Shown piece after piece: positions 44,604 to 54,444 of a stretch of DNA of 58,910 nucleotides (its first letter is position 1; every line of letters starts with the position of its first letter). Location of the stretch: positions 1 to 58,910 of the forward strand of contig NZ_WMKA01000019.1 of the NCBI RefSeq assembly GCF_009711085.1, read 5' to 3'. This stretch comes from Cellulosimicrobium composti. GTDB taxonomy: Bacteria; Actinomycetota; Actinomycetes; Actinomycetales; Cellulomonadaceae. The notes below the pieces were generated by a model. It made no database searches. It was given only the letters and a program-made list of their open reading frames with translations, and had not been told where the DNA came from. The position numbers were made by a program, and so were the translations under genes.

Positions 44604-46013
44604 TCAGGCGGGCGTCGCCTCCGCGGCGGCGCGGGCGGCCGCGGGGAACGCGTCGAGGACGCGCGCGACGGCGTCGTCGTCGTGCGCGGCCGAGACGAAC
44701 CACGCCTCGAACACCGACGGCGGCAGGCTGACCCCGGCGTCGAGCATGGCGTGGAAGAACGCCCGGTAGCGGAACGTCTCCTGCGCCTGGGCCTGCGCGT
44801 AGTCGCGCACGCCCGCGCTCGCGGCGAGCTCGCCGAACATCACGGAGAACAGCGAGCCCGCGCGCTGCACGCGGTGCGCGACCCCCGCGGCGTCGAGCGC
44901 GGAGCCCACGGCCGAGGACAGCACGCCCGACACCTCGTCGACGCGCGCGTACACCGCCTCGTCGGCGAGGCGCAGCGTCGCGAGGCCCGCCGCGACGGCC
45001 ACCGGGTTCCCGGACAGCGTGCCCGCCTGGTAGACGGGTCCGAGCGGCGCGAGCTGGTCCATGACCGTCGCCGGTCCGCCGACCGCCGCGACCGGCATGC
45101 CGCCGCCCACGACCTTGCCGAACGTGAACAGGTCGGGCGTGTACCCGTCGGCGCCCTGCGCGCGCAGGGTCGCGTTCTCCAGGCCCCACCAGCCGCTCGG
45201 CCCGACGCGGAAGCCCGTGAGCACCTCGTCGAGGATCAGCAGTGCGCCGTGCGCGGCCGTGATGCGGCGCAGGCCCTCGTTGAAGCCCTCCGCGGGCGGC
45301 ACGACGCCCATGTTCGCGGGCGACGCCTCGGTGATGACGGCCGCGATCTCGGAGCCGCGTTCCGCGAACGCCGCCTCGACCGCGGCGAGGTCGTTGTACG
45401 GGAGCACGAGCGTCTCCGCCGCCGTCGCCTCCGTGACGCCGGCCGAGCCGGGCAGGGCGAGCGTCGCGACGCCGGAGCCCGCCTCGGCGAGCAGCGCGTC
45501 CACGTGCCCGTGGTAGCAGCCGGCGAACTTCACGACGACGTCCCGCCCGGTCACGCCGCGCGCGAGCCGGATCGCCGTCATGGTCGCCTCGGTGCCCGTC
45601 GACACGAGGCGCACGCGCTCCGCGGCGGGCACGCGGCGGCGGATCTCCTCGCCGAGCTCGACCTCGCCGAGCGTCGGCGCGCCGAACGACAGCCCGCGCG
45701 CCGCCGCCTCCTGGACCGCGGCGACGACGTCGGGGTGCGCGTGCCCGAGCAGGGCCGGGCCCCACGAGCACACGAGGTCGACGTACTCGCGCCCCGCGAC
45801 GTCGGTCACGTACGGGCCGCGCGCCGAGGCGAGGAACCGCGGGTCGCCGCCCACGGACCCGTAGGCGCGCACGGGCGAGCTCACGCCGCCCGGGAGCACG
45901 CCCTGCGCGCGCACGAACGCGGCGTGGTTGTCCGCGCCGCCCGGCTCCCCGAAGAGCGCCGCGTTCTCCGCCTGGACGGCCTCCGCCGTCCCGAAGCCTC
46001 CGGTGTCCGTCAT
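44604..46013 (-). CDS. hemL: Glutamate-1-semialdehyde 2,1-aminomutase
   Basis: 469 aa, PLP enzyme of aminotransferase class III. It converts glutamate-1-semialdehyde to 5-aminolevulinate in the cytosol. Visible: [77 protein letters not shown], and the PLP-lysine region [18 protein letters not shown]. The N-terminal ~25 residues are a variable extension. The ATG overlaps the hemB stop (ATGA), so it is the last gene of the hemCDBL unit. Confidence 0.95.
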   Translation of the reverse strand: MTDTGGFGTAEAVQAENAALFGEPGGADNHAAFVRAQGVLPGGVSSPVRAYGSVGGDPRFLASARGPYVTDVAGREYVDLVCSWGPALLGHAHPDVVAAVQEAAARGLSFGAPTLGEVELGEEIRRRVPAAERVRLVSTGTEATMTAIRLARGVTGRDVVVKFAGCYHGHVDALLAEAGSGVATLALPGSAGVTEATAAETLVLPYNDLAAVEAAFAERGSEIAAVITEASPANMGVVPPAEGFNEGLRRITAAHGALLILDEVLTGFRVGPSGWWGLENATLRAQGADGYTPDLFTFGKVVGGGMPVAAVGGPATVMDQLAPLGPVYQAGTLSGNPVAVAAGLATLRLADEAVYARVDEVSGVLSSAVGSALDAAGVAHRVQRAGSLFSVMFGELAASAGVRDYAQAQAQETFRYRAFFHAMLDAGVSLPPSVFEAWFVSAAHDDDAVARVLDAFPAAARAAAEATPA

Positions 46014-47044
46014 GCCCGCGTCCTTCCGTCGTTCTCGTCCAGCCAGCCCGCGAGCTCCGTCGCCCAGTAGGTGAGGATCACGTCCGCGCCGGCACGCTTG
46101 ATGCCGAGGACGGACTCCGTGACGGCGGCGCGCCGGTCGATCCAGCCGTTCGCCGCGGTGGCCTCGATCATCGCGTACTCGCCCGACACCTGGTACGCCG
46201 CGACCGGCACGGGCGACATCTCCGCGACCGCCGCGAGCACGTCCAGGTACGACCCGGCGGGCTTCACCATGACCATGTCCGCGCCCTCGGCGAGGTCGAG
46301 GTCCGCCTCGCGCAGCCCCTCGCGCGCGTTGCCCGCGTCCATCTGGTACGTGCGGCGGTCGCCCTGGAGCGCGGAGTCCACGGCCTCGCGGAACGGCCCG
46401 TAGAACGCGCTCGCGTACTTCGCGGAGTACGCGAGGATGCCGACGTCGTCGAACCCGGCGGCGTCGAGCGCCTCGCGGATCACGCCGACCTGGCCGTCCA
46501 TCATCCCGGACGGCGCGACGACGTCCGCGCCCGCGCGTGCCTGCGCGACGGCCATCGACGCGTACCGGTCGAGCGTCGCGTCGTTGTCGACGACGACGGA
46601 GCCGTCGCGCCCGGTGGTGAGCACCCCGCAGTGCCCGTGGTCGGTGAACTCGTCGAGGCACGTGTCGGCCATGACGACGGGCCCGCCGCCGGCGTGCTCG
46701 CGCGCCGCCTCGACCGCGACCCGGATCCCGCGCTGCAGGATGCCGTCCTCGGCGTCCGCCTGCGTGCCGGTCGCGTCGCGCTCGGCGGGGATGCCGAACA
46801 GCATGACGCCGCCCACCCCGGCGCGCGCGGCGTCGCGAACGGCGTCCGCGAGCGTCGCCTCGGTGTGCTGCACGACGCCCGGCATCGACGAGATGGGGCG
46901 CGGCGCGTCGAGGCCCTCCTTGACGAACAGCGGGAGCACGAGGTCCGACGCGTGCACGCGCGTCTCGCTGACGAGACGCCGCACGCGCGGGCTCGTCCGC
47001 AGCCGGCGGGGCCGGTGGTGCCCGGCGGGGAGCTGGTGGGTCAC
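46010..47044 (-). CDS. hemB: Porphobilinogen synthase (5-aminolevulinate dehydratase)
   Basis: 344 aa. It condenses two 5-aminolevulinates. The Schiff-base lysines lie in [17 protein letters not shown] and [12 protein letters not shown]. The metal region reads [14 protein letters not shown]: the first and last cysteines of the zinc-type DxCxC...HGHCG motif are present, but the middle one is Asp, as in magnesium-type enzymes. From memory this mixed motif is normal in actinobacteria. The GTG at 47044 has AAGGAG upstream and overlaps the hemD stop by 4 nt. Confidence 0.94.
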   Translation of the reverse strand: MTHQLPAGHHRPRRLRTSPRVRRLVSETRVHASDLVLPLFVKEGLDAPRPISSMPGVVQHTEATLADAVRDAARAGVGGVMLFGIPAERDATGTQADAEDGILQRGIRVAVEAAREHAGGGPVVMADTCLDEFTDHGHCGVLTTGRDGSVVVDNDATLDRYASMAVAQARAGADVVAPSGMMDGQVGVIREALDAAGFDDVGILAYSAKYASAFYGPFREAVDSALQGDRRTYQMDAGNAREGLREADLDLAEGADMVMVKPAGSYLDVLAAVAEMSPVPVAAYQVSGEYAMIEATAANGWIDRRAAVTESVLGIKRAGADVILTYWATELAGWLDENDGRTRA

Positions 47045-48036
47045 GAGGGGTCTCCTTGGTCGCTCGGGTCGGCGCCCCCGGTCGAGGGCGCGTGACCGTC
47101 CGACGGGACGGTGGTGAGGGCGGTGCGCACCGCGGTCGCGAGCGCGGCGTCGGTCGGGCGGTCCGCGACCACGTCGAGCCGCAGCCCGACCTCGCGCGCC
47201 GCCCGGGCGGTCGGGTCGCCGATCGCGACGCCCGCGACGTCGTCGCGCGGGCCGAGCTGCCGCGCGACCTCGCGCGCGACGCTGCCCGACGTCAGCACGA
47301 CGGCGTCCACCTCGCCCTCGCGCCAGGCTGCGACGACCTCCGGCGCGAGCGCGTGCGTGACGGTGCGGTAGGCGGTGACGACGTGCGGCACGTACCCGAG
47401 GTCGTGCAGGCCGTCGTGCATCGTCGGTGCGGCGAGGTCCCCTTGCGGGATGAGCACCAGGCCGGTCGGGTCGGCCCCGGCGGCGGGGCGGCCGGAGGTG
47501 CTCGGGCTTCCGTCGGAGGCGAGGGCTGCGAAGGCGGCGACGAGGCCGCGGGCGGAGCTCTCGTCGGGCTCGAGGTCCACGGCGATGCCGACCGCCTCCA
47601 GGGCGCGGCGGGTCGCGGGCCCGACGGCGGCCCAGCGGGCCCGGCGGGCGGCGTCGCCGAGGGCGACGCCCTGGCGGGCGGCGCTCGCGACGAGCTCGTC
47701 GATCGCGTTGACGCTCGTCACGACGACCCACGCGAAGTCGCCGTGCACGAGGCGCGCGACGGCGTGGTCGACGGGCGCGCGGTCCTCGACGGGGGCGCGC
47801 TCGATCGCGGGGCTGACGAGGACGCGGGCGCCCGCGTCGCGGAGCGCGGCGGCCAGCCCGGCCGCGCGCTCGGGCGAGCGCGGGACGAGGACGGCGCGAC
47901 CCGCGAGCGGGCCACGGGCGTCCGACGCGGGTCGGTCGGACGCGGCGTCGCGGTCGCGGCGCCCCGTTCTCGCCGGCGGGGGCGGCACGACGGGGGCGGG
48001 GCCGCGCGACGGGTCGCGCATCGGTCCGGGCGTCAT
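47041..48036 (-). CDS. hemD: Uroporphyrinogen-III synthase
   Basis: 331 aa. Two-domain HemD fold: [63 protein letters not shown] in domain 1 and [48 protein letters not shown] in domain 2. The ~45 N-terminal and ~20 C-terminal residues are Pro/Asp-rich additions. It closes and inverts ring D of hydroxymethylbilane. The ATG overlaps the hemC stop. The enzyme family diverges fast, so the call rests on these segments and on the neighbours. Confidence 0.9.
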   Translation of the reverse strand: MTPGPMRDPSRGPAPVVPPPPARTGRRDRDAASDRPASDARGPLAGRAVLVPRSPERAAGLAAALRDAGARVLVSPAIERAPVEDRAPVDHAVARLVHGDFAWVVVTSVNAIDELVASAARQGVALGDAARRARWAAVGPATRRALEAVGIAVDLEPDESSARGLVAAFAALASDGSPSTSGRPAAGADPTGLVLIPQGDLAAPTMHDGLHDLGYVPHVVTAYRTVTHALAPEVVAAWREGEVDAVVLTSGSVAREVARQLGPRDDVAGVAIGDPTARAAREVGLRLDVVADRPTDAALATAVRTALTTVPSDGHAPSTGGADPSDQGDPS

Positions 48037-49139
48037 CTGGCCTCGCCGCGGTAGCCGCCGTCGCGCAGCTGCTCGCGGGCGGCCTCGACCGCCCGGGACG
48101 ACGAGGTGGGTGCGCCGGAGGGGGCCTCACGGGCCTCGCGGCTGCCCTCGGGCCCGGTCTCGCGCAGCGGGGCGAGGCGTGCGGCGCCGTCGGCGAGCAG
48201 GGCGTCGGCGACCCGCGTGCCGAGCCCGCGTGCGGCGTCGTCCCGGGCGGCGCGCGCGGCCGCGGGCGAGCCCGTCCCCGCGGGCAGCGCGACGCGGGCG
48301 GAGTGCGTGAGCTGCTCGGCGCCGTCGACGCGCGCGACGACGGCGGTCAGCACCACCTCGTCCTCCTCGACCAGCGCGTGCGCGCCGACGGGCGCGGCAC
48401 AGCCGGCCTCGAGCCGGGCGAGCAGCGACCGCTCGGCAAGGACGGCGAGGCGCGTCGGCTCGTGGTCGAGGTCGCGCAGCGCGCGGGCGAGCACGGGGTC
48501 GTCGAGCGACGACGTGCGGACCTCGACGGCGAGAGCGCCCTGGCCGGCGGCGGGCGCCATGATCGCGGTGTCGATCACCTCGGAGACGACGTCGAGCCGG
48601 TCGAGGCGCGCCAGGCCCGCGTACGCGAGCACGACGGCGTCGAGGTCGGCGTCGGGTCCGAGCGCGCGGGCGAGGCGCGTGTCGACGTTGCCGCGGATGT
48701 CGACGACGTCGAGGTCCGGCCGCACGGAGCGGAGCTGGGCGGCGCGCCGCGGCGAGCCGGTGCCGACGCGCGCGCCGCGGCGCAGCGTCGTGACGGTGAG
48801 CCCGTGGCGCGCGCACAGCACGTCGCGCGGGTTCTCCCGCTCGGGCGTGACGACGGTCAGGCCCGGCGCCTGCCCGGTGGGCAGGTCCTTGAGCGAGTGG
48901 ACGGCGACGTCGCAGCGGCCGTCCAGGAGCGCCTCGCGCAGCGCGGTCACGAACACGCCCGTGCCGCCCATCTGGGCGAGGGACCCGGTGAGGACGTCGC
49001 CGTCGGTGCGGATGCGCACGATCTCGACGTCCCGGCCGGTCAGCTCCTCGAGGCGTCGGGCGACGTGCCCGGTCTGGGTGGTCGCAAGGGCGCTGCCGCG
49101 CGTGCCCACGCGGAGGGGAGGGGTACCTGCAGGGGTCAC
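48033..49139 (-). CDS. hemC: Hydroxymethylbilane synthase
   Basis: 368 aa from the GTG at 49139; an ATG at 49166 would add 9 residues without conservation. Signatures: [40 protein letters not shown] (catalytic Asp region), [31 protein letters not shown], and [13 protein letters not shown] with the cysteine that holds the dipyrromethane cofactor. A ~50-residue hydrophilic C-terminal extension follows the normal end. It is the first gene of the hemCDBL block; 176 bp separate it from cgoX, and repeated TCAGGA half-sites lie there. Confidence 0.94.
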   Translation of the reverse strand: MTPAGTPPLRVGTRGSALATTQTGHVARRLEELTGRDVEIVRIRTDGDVLTGSLAQMGGTGVFVTALREALLDGRCDVAVHSLKDLPTGQAPGLTVVTPERENPRDVLCARHGLTVTTLRRGARVGTGSPRRAAQLRSVRPDLDVVDIRGNVDTRLARALGPDADLDAVVLAYAGLARLDRLDVVSEVIDTAIMAPAAGQGALAVEVRTSSLDDPVLARALRDLDHEPTRLAVLAERSLLARLEAGCAAPVGAHALVEEDEVVLTAVVARVDGAEQLTHSARVALPAGTGSPAAARAARDDAARGLGTRVADALLADGAARLAPLRETGPEGSREAREAPSGAPTSSSRAVEAAREQLRDGGYRGEAR

Positions 49140-49218
49140 GGTCCCAGTCTCTCCCCACTTCGGCATTCCACGAAAATGCGCACGTCGGAGAACACGTCCG
49201 CCGCGTGGGGTGACGTGG

Positions 49219-49260
49219 TCCTGACGACCGGTCAGGAAAGATCAGGACGAGTTGTCAGGT
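49219..49260 (-). promoter_or_regulatory. Repeated TCAGGA half-sites upstream of hemC
   Basis: TCCTGAC-GACCG-GTCAGGA (49219-49237) is a perfect 7-5-7 inverted repeat. Two more copies of the half-site follow, TCAGGA (49242-49247) and TCAGGT (49255-49260), at 10 and 13 bp spacing, roughly one helical turn. They lie 80-120 bp before hemC in the 176-bp gap after cgoX, the likely place for a second hem promoter. Confidence 0.5.
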
Positions 49261-49315
49261 CGATTTCACCGCGTTTTTCCGCACGGCATTCCCGGGATTG
49301 TCCGGAGGGATTCCC

Positions 49316-50794
49316 TCACCGCTCGGCGGCGAGGCGCTCCGCGCATTCCTGGGCGTGGCCCACGATCGACGCGAGCCCGGTGCCCGCGATCCAGCCGCCC
49401 GTGACGGCGAGCCCAGGCATCTGGTCCACGCGGGCGACGAACGCCGCGACCTCGCGCCGGAAGGCCGGCGTGGGCGGGGGGAGCGCGCCGTTCCAGCGGG
49501 TCACGCGGTGCCCGAGGACGCGGCCCCGGAGGTCGACGCCGAACAGGCGCGACGCGTCGGCGACGACGCGGTCGAGCTCCGGCTCCGACGTCGCCCCGAT
49601 GCGTCCGTAGCTGAGGCGCACCACGTGGTGGCCCGGGCCGGCGGCGGCGCGCACGCGCTCGCGCAGCCACGGCCACTTGGCCGTCGAGTGGGTCAGGGCC
49701 TTCGCCTCGACGTCGGGCGGCGGGGCCGCCCGGCCCGCGTCCCGGTGCGGCGGCGCGACGAGCATGCCCGTGCCGCGCGGCGCGTCGTCGAGCTCGGGCG
49801 CGCGCAGGAGGAGGGTCACGATGCGCACGTCCGCGCCGGGCTCCGGGTCCGGCAGCGGGTCGGCGGCCGTGCCGACGAGCGGCCCGACCGCGTCGACGAG
49901 CGCCGGGGTCGTCACGACGAGCCGCGGTGCGACGACCTCGACCGGCCCTGCCGCGGACTCGGCCCGGACCACCCACCACGGGGTCGCCGCGCCCGGCGGC
50001 GTACGGCGCGAGAGGGCCGTGACCTCGTGCCGCAGGCGCACGTCCGCCTCGGCGGCGAGCTCCTCGACGAGGCGGTGCAGGCCGCCGTCGATGCCGCGCA
50101 CGGCGGACCCTGCGGGGGCGAGCGCCCGCAGCGACGCCACGGCACGCGCGAGCGACCCCTCGCGCTCGAACGCCTCGCGCAGCCCGGGCGCGACGGCGGC
50201 GACGTCGAGCCGGTCGAGGGGCGCCGAGTGCACGCCGCCCGCGACGGGCGCGACGAGGCGCTCGGTCACGCGCGCGCCCATGCGCGAGCGGGTGAACGTC
50301 TCGAGCGTGCGCAGGTCCGTGAAGCGGCGCGGCAGCACGCGGTCGAGGCTCGCGCGCACGGCACCGCCGAGGCCGACGGCGCGGCGCACGTCGCGCGACC
50401 ACGGGTGCGCGGGGATGCCGAGCACGCCCGCGCGCGGCAGGGGGTAGGCGCGGCCCGCGGCGTAGCCCCAGGCGCCCGCGCCCGAGGGCTCGACGACGTC
50501 GAGACCGAGCTCGCGCACCAGCGCGCCGACGGCCGTCCCGCGCACGGCGAACGACTCCGCGCCGAGGTCCACGCGGACGCCGTCGAGACCGGGCAGGTCA
50601 CCACCGCGGACGGGACCGCCGGGGACGTCCGCGGCCTCGAGCACGACGACGCGCAGGCCGCGCGCACGCAGCGACCGGGCCGCGGTGAGGCCGGCCACTC
50701 CCGCGCCGACGACGACCGCGTCGGCGCTCTCGACCCCCTCGCGGGTCGCGGGGGCGGGCTCCGGGGTGCGGGACGTCGTCGGCTCGGTGCTCAC
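49316..50794 (-). CDS. cgoX: Coproporphyrinogen III oxidase, oxygen-dependent HemY/CgoX type
   Basis: 492 aa. FAD amine-oxidase fold with VVVGAGVAGLTAARSLRARGLRVVVLEA at the N-terminus, VDLGAESFAVR, and a C-terminal FAD-contact region PGLAVTGGWIAGTGLASIVGHA. In Gram-positive actinobacteria this enzyme oxidises coproporphyrinogen III to coproporphyrin III in the coproporphyrin-dependent branch; older annotation calls it protoporphyrinogen oxidase (hemG/hemY). Start GTG overlaps the hemE stop (GTGA). The usual companions chdC (hemQ) and ferrochelatase are not in the window. Confidence 0.9.
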   Translation of the reverse strand: MSTEPTTSRTPEPAPATREGVESADAVVVGAGVAGLTAARSLRARGLRVVVLEAADVPGGPVRGGDLPGLDGVRVDLGAESFAVRGTAVGALVRELGLDVVEPSGAGAWGYAAGRAYPLPRAGVLGIPAHPWSRDVRRAVGLGGAVRASLDRVLPRRFTDLRTLETFTRSRMGARVTERLVAPVAGGVHSAPLDRLDVAAVAPGLREAFEREGSLARAVASLRALAPAGSAVRGIDGGLHRLVEELAAEADVRLRHEVTALSRRTPPGAATPWWVVRAESAAGPVEVVAPRLVVTTPALVDAVGPLVGTAADPLPDPEPGADVRIVTLLLRAPELDDAPRGTGMLVAPPHRDAGRAAPPPDVEAKALTHSTAKWPWLRERVRAAAGPGHHVVRLSYGRIGATSEPELDRVVADASRLFGVDLRGRVLGHRVTRWNGALPPPTPAFRREVAAFVARVDQMPGLAVTGGWIAGTGLASIVGHAQECAERLAAER

Positions 50795-51951
50795 CGTCCG
50801 GTCGCCTCCTCCGTGGCGTCGTCGCGCTCGGAGGCCTCGCCCGAGAGCGCGTGGACGAGCCCGACGACGCGCGTCAGGACGTCCGGGTCGGTGTCCGGCG
50901 GGACGCCGTGGCCGAGGTTGACGACGTGCCCCGGCGCGGTGCGGCCGCGGCGCACGACGTCGCGCACGTGCGCCTCCAGCACGTCCCACGGCGCGGCGAG
51001 CAGCGCGGGGTCGACGTTGCCCTGCACCGGGACCGGGGCGTGGCCGTCGGCGAGGAGACGCGCCGCCTCGTCGATCGGGGTGCGGTAGTCGACGCCGACG
51101 GCGACGTCCCGGACCCCGGCCGCGGTGACGGCGTCGCGCATGGCGGGCAGGAGGTGGCCCGTGCCGGTGCCGAAGTGGACGACGGGCACGCCGAGGTCGG
51201 CGACGTGACCGAGCGCGCGCGTGCTCGCGGGTGCTGCGCCGGCCGCGTAGTCGGCGAGCGAGAGCGAGCCCGCCCACGAGTCGAAGAGCTGCGCCGCGCT
51301 CGCGCCGGCCCGCACCTGCGCGCGCAGGAACGTGCCCGTGAGGTCGGCCGCCCAGTCGACGAGGCGCTGCCACGTCTCGGGGTCGCCGCGCAGCAGGGCC
51401 CGCGCCGCGAGGTGGTCGCGCGACGGCCGGCCCTCGACGAGGTAGGCGGCGAGCGTGAACGGTGCCCCGGCGAACCCGATGAGCGGCGTCGTGCCGAGCG
51501 CGTCGACGGTCAGCGCGACGGCCTCGACGATCGGGGCGAGCGACTCCTCGGTGAGCTCGGTCTCCACGAGGCGCGCGACGTCGTCGGGCGTCCGGTACGC
51601 CTGGCCCATCACGGGACCGACGCCCGGCGCGATGTCGACCTCGACGCCCGCGAGGCGCAGCGGCACCACGATGTCCGAGAAGAAGATGCCCGCGTCCACG
51701 CCGTGCCGGCGCACCGGCTGGAGCGTGATCTCCGACGCGAGGTCCGGGCGCAGGCACGAGTCCAGCATGCTCACGCCCTCGCGCGCGGCGCGGTACTCCG
51801 GGAGCGAGCGGCCCGCCTGGCGCATGAACCACACCGGTGTCATTTCCGGGCGATTTCCCGTCGTGCCCGCGCGCAGGGCCTCCACGAGCGGTGAACGGTC
51901 CGTGCGGCCGTCGGTCAGGGGATGGCCCGCGGAAAGGGCGACAGGAATCAC
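50791..51951 (-). CDS. hemE: Uroporphyrinogen decarboxylase
   Basis: 386 aa, TIM barrel. Signatures: PVWFMRQAGRSLPEYRAAR (substrate-binding Arg), FFSDIVVPLRLAGVEVDIAPGVGP (catalytic Asp), LIGFAGAPFTLAAYLVEG, HFGTGTGHLLPAM, VPVQGNVDPALL. It removes four carboxylates from uroporphyrinogen III to give coproporphyrinogen III. The start is a GTG with only a weak AGAGAGG 12-14 nt upstream. It is divergent from hemA with 50 bp between the two GTG codons, so their control regions overlap. Confidence 0.94.
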   Translation of the reverse strand: MIPVALSAGHPLTDGRTDRSPLVEALRAGTTGNRPEMTPVWFMRQAGRSLPEYRAAREGVSMLDSCLRPDLASEITLQPVRRHGVDAGIFFSDIVVPLRLAGVEVDIAPGVGPVMGQAYRTPDDVARLVETELTEESLAPIVEAVALTVDALGTTPLIGFAGAPFTLAAYLVEGRPSRDHLAARALLRGDPETWQRLVDWAADLTGTFLRAQVRAGASAAQLFDSWAGSLSLADYAAGAAPASTRALGHVADLGVPVVHFGTGTGHLLPAMRDAVTAAGVRDVAVGVDYRTPIDEAARLLADGHAPVPVQGNVDPALLAAPWDVLEAHVRDVVRRGRTAPGHVVNLGHGVPPDTDPDVLTRVVGLVHALSGEASERDDATEEATGR

Positions 51952-52001
51952 AGCTACCGATTCTGCCTCTCTCCCCGGTGAATGATTAAATCGGAGGCAC
52001 T
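51952..52001. promoter_or_regulatory. Divergent hemE/hemA control region
   Basis: Only 50 bp. It contains an AT-rich core TGATTAAAT (51983-51991) that can supply a -10 in the minus direction (TTTAAT), and the hemA ribosome binding site CGGAGG (51992-51997). The hemA promoter must therefore lie at least partly inside the hemE reading frame. Confidence 0.45.
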
Positions 52002-53417
52002 GTGGCTCTTCTCTCCCTCACGGCCAGCCACCACGAGCTCGACCTCGACGCCCTGGAGCGACTCTCCGCCGGGGCCCACTCGATCGGCGGCTCCGCGGTC
52101 GCGGCGTGCGACGTGATCACCGGTGCCGTCGTCCTGGCGACGTGCAACCGGTTCGAGCTGTACCTCGACGTGGACGCCCCCCTCGACGGGACGGGCGTGC
52201 AGCACGCGACCGAGCACGTCGCGCGCATGGTCGCCGACGCGTCGGGCGTCGCGGTCGACGAGGCGCTCGCGTCGTTCCGCACGCGCGCCGGCACCGAGGT
52301 CGCCGAGCACCTGTTCGCGGTGGCGTCGGGGCTCGACTCGATGGTCGTGGGGGAGCGCGAGATCGCCGGCCAGGTCAAGCGGGCGCTCGAGACGGCGCAC
52401 GCCGACGGCGTGACGTCCTCGACGCTCGAGCTCCTCTTCCAGACGGCGTCGCGCACCTCCAAGAAGGTCAGCACGCAGACGACGCTCGGCGGCGCGGGCC
52501 GCTCCGTCGTCGCGCTCGGCCTCGACCTCGCCGCCGCCGAGCTGCCGCCGTGGCACCAGGTGCGCGCGGTGCTCATCGGCACCGGCTCCTACGCGGGCGC
52601 GAGCCTCGCCGCGCTGCGGGCGCTCGGGTGCGACGACGTGCGCGTGTACTCGCAGTCCGGGCGCGCCGAGGAGTTCGCCGCCGCCCGCGGCGTCGAGGCC
52701 GTGACGGACCTCGTCGCCGCGCTCGAGGACGCCGACCTCGTGGTGTCGTGCAGCGGCGCGCGCGGGCGGGCGCTCGCGGCGGACGCCGCACGTCCGGGCG
52801 CCGAGCGGCGCGAGCAGGCGATCGAGCACGTGCTCGACGCCGCCGCCGTGGTCCGGGCGCGCGAACGCGCCGCGGTCCGGGCCGGGGACGAGCCCGAGGC
52901 CCGCCCGACGGTCGTGCTCGACCTCGCGCTGCACCGCGACGTCGACCCGCGCGTCGCCGACGTCGAGGGCGTCCTGCTCTACGACCTCGCGACGCTCGCC
53001 GCGCACTCGCCGTCGATCGCGTCCGACCTCGTCGCCCAGGCGCGGGCCATCGTCGACGACGCGACGCGCGCGTTCGAGGAGACCCGGCTCGGCCGCGCCG
53101 CGGACACCGCGGTCGTCGCGCTGCTCGCGGACGCGGAGCGGCGCATCGCGCTCGAGGTCGCGGACGTCGTCGCGCTGCGCGAGGCCGACGGCGAGACCGT
53201 CGAGCCGGACGAGGCCGAGGAGATCGCGCGCGACGTGCGCCGCCGCGTCCACGCCGACCTGCACCGCGCGATCGTCGCCGCGCGCGCCGAGGCCGTCGAG
53301 GCCGCGCGCGCCGAGGAGCGCGCCGTCGTCGCGGACGCCCAGGCGCTCGCCGACGCCGCAGCCGGCACCACGCCCCCGGCGCACCCCGGACCGGTCCCGG
53401 AGCCCGCCGCGCGCTGA
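52002..53417 (+). CDS. hemA: Glutamyl-tRNA reductase
   Basis: 471 aa. First committed step of the C5 haem pathway: reduction of glutamyl-tRNA to glutamate-1-semialdehyde with NADPH. The active-site cysteine is C48 in VLATCNRFELYLDV. Other signatures: VASGLDSMVVGEREIAGQVKRAL, LFQTASRTSKKVSTQT, VLIGTGSYAGASLAALRALG (NADPH site) and VLDLALHRDVDP. The usual SR(A)...GER motif G-x-G-x-M is altered to GTGSYAG, as in some actinobacteria. The C-terminal ~25 residues are Ala/Pro-rich. GTG start with GGAGG 4-8 nt upstream. Confidence 0.94.
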   Translation: MALLSLTASHHELDLDALERLSAGAHSIGGSAVAACDVITGAVVLATCNRFELYLDVDAPLDGTGVQHATEHVARMVADASGVAVDEALASFRTRAGTEVAEHLFAVASGLDSMVVGEREIAGQVKRALETAHADGVTSSTLELLFQTASRTSKKVSTQTTLGGAGRSVVALGLDLAAAELPPWHQVRAVLIGTGSYAGASLAALRALGCDDVRVYSQSGRAEEFAAARGVEAVTDLVAALEDADLVVSCSGARGRALAADAARPGAERREQAIEHVLDAAAVVRARERAAVRAGDEPEARPTVVLDLALHRDVDPRVADVEGVLLYDLATLAAHSPSIASDLVAQARAIVDDATRAFEETRLGRAADTAVVALLADAERRIALEVADVVALREADGETVEPDEAEEIARDVRRRVHADLHRAIVAARAEAVEAARAEERAVVADAQALADAAAGTTPPAHPGPVPEPAAR

Positions 53418-53437
53418 GCGGCGGGTGGTGGCGCCAC

Positions 53438-53443
53438 TAGGCT
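53438..53443 (+). promoter_or_regulatory. -10 element, probable leaderless promoter for ppx
   Basis: TAGGCT ends 6 nt before the GTG at 53450. The sequence between hemA and ppx has no ribosome binding site. Confidence 0.5.
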
Positions 53444-53449
53444 CGGCGC

Positions 53450-54385
53450 GTGAGCCCCACCACGCGACTCGGCGTCCTCGACATCGGCTCGAACACCGTG
53501 CACCTCGCCGTCGTCGACGCCGCGTACGCGGCGCGACCCGTGCAGGCGGCCGGCGCGCGGACGGTCGTCCGCATCATGCGGTACCTCCAGCCCGACGGCT
53601 CGCTGTCCGCCGAGGGCGTGGCCGCGATGCTCGCCGCCGTCGACGACGCGATGGCGCTCGCGCGCGAGTCCGCGGTCGACGAGATGCTCCCCATGGCGAC
53701 GTCGGCGCTGCGCGACGCGACCAACGGGCCCGAGGTGCTCGCCGCGATCGGCGAGCGTGTGGGGCAGCCGGTGCGCGTGCTGTCGGGCGAGGACGAGTCG
53801 CGCCTGACGTTCCTCGCGGCACGCCGGTGGCACGGCTGGGCCGCCGGACGCCTCCTCGTCCTCGACATCGGCGGCGGGTCGCTCGAGATCGCGTCGGGCG
53901 TCGACGAGGAGCCCGACCTCGCGGTCTCGCTCCCGCTCGGCGCGGGGCGCACGACCATGGCCTACCTGCGCGACGACCCGCCCGCCCCCGAGCACGTCGA
54001 CGCGCTGCGCGAGCACGTGCGCGCGACCCTCGCGCCCACGGTCGAGGCCTTCGCCGCGCTCCCGGCGCCTGACCACGTCGTCGCGACGTCGAAGACGTTC
54101 CGCTCGCTCGCGCGCCTCGCGGGCATGCAGGTGGAGTCCGTCGGCCCGGACGACCGGTGGCGCATGCGGCGGTCGCAGCTCGCGGACTGGGTGCCGCGGC
54201 TCGCGCGCATCAGCGCCGAGGGGCGCACCGCGCTGCCCGGCATCACGCCCGAGCGCACGTTCCAGATCGTCGCAGGCGGCGTCGTCGCCGTCGAGACCAT
54301 GCGCGCGCTCGGCGTCGACGAGGTCGAGATCTGCCCGTGGGCGCTGCGGGAGGGCGCGATCCTGCGTCGCCTCGACCACTTCTGA
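53450..54385 (+). CDS. Exopolyphosphatase/guanosine pentaphosphate phosphatase family
   Basis: 311 aa, Ppx/GppA domain alone, the short actinobacterial form. Motifs: LGVLDIGSNTVHLAVVD (phosphate 1), MATSALRDATNG, VLSGEDESRLTFLAAR (catalytic Glu region), LVLDIGGGSLEIASG (phosphate 2), VVATSKTFRSLARLAG, and IVAGGVVAVETMRALGVDEVEICPWALREGAIL. It hydrolyses polyphosphate or pppGpp; some short forms in mycobacteria have weak activity and may act as (p)ppGpp or polyP binding proteins. It is 32 bp from hemA but probably has its own promoter. Confidence 0.9.
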   Translation: MSPTTRLGVLDIGSNTVHLAVVDAAYAARPVQAAGARTVVRIMRYLQPDGSLSAEGVAAMLAAVDDAMALARESAVDEMLPMATSALRDATNGPEVLAAIGERVGQPVRVLSGEDESRLTFLAARRWHGWAAGRLLVLDIGGGSLEIASGVDEEPDLAVSLPLGAGRTTMAYLRDDPPAPEHVDALREHVRATLAPTVEAFAALPAPDHVVATSKTFRSLARLAGMQVESVGPDDRWRMRRSQLADWVPRLARISAEGRTALPGITPERTFQIVAGGVVAVETMRALGVDEVEICPWALREGAILRRLDHF

Positions 54386-54444
54386 CCCGCCGCGCCGCCG
54401 CGCCCGGCCCGCGAGCCGGTGCGCCCGGCCCGGCGGGAGGCGCG

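Noticed and set aside
54386-54444. Terminator between ppx and the CoA-transferase gene
   Set aside because: The repeated CGCCCGGCCCG units are direct repeats and give only weak, short inverted pairings, so no hairpin was called.
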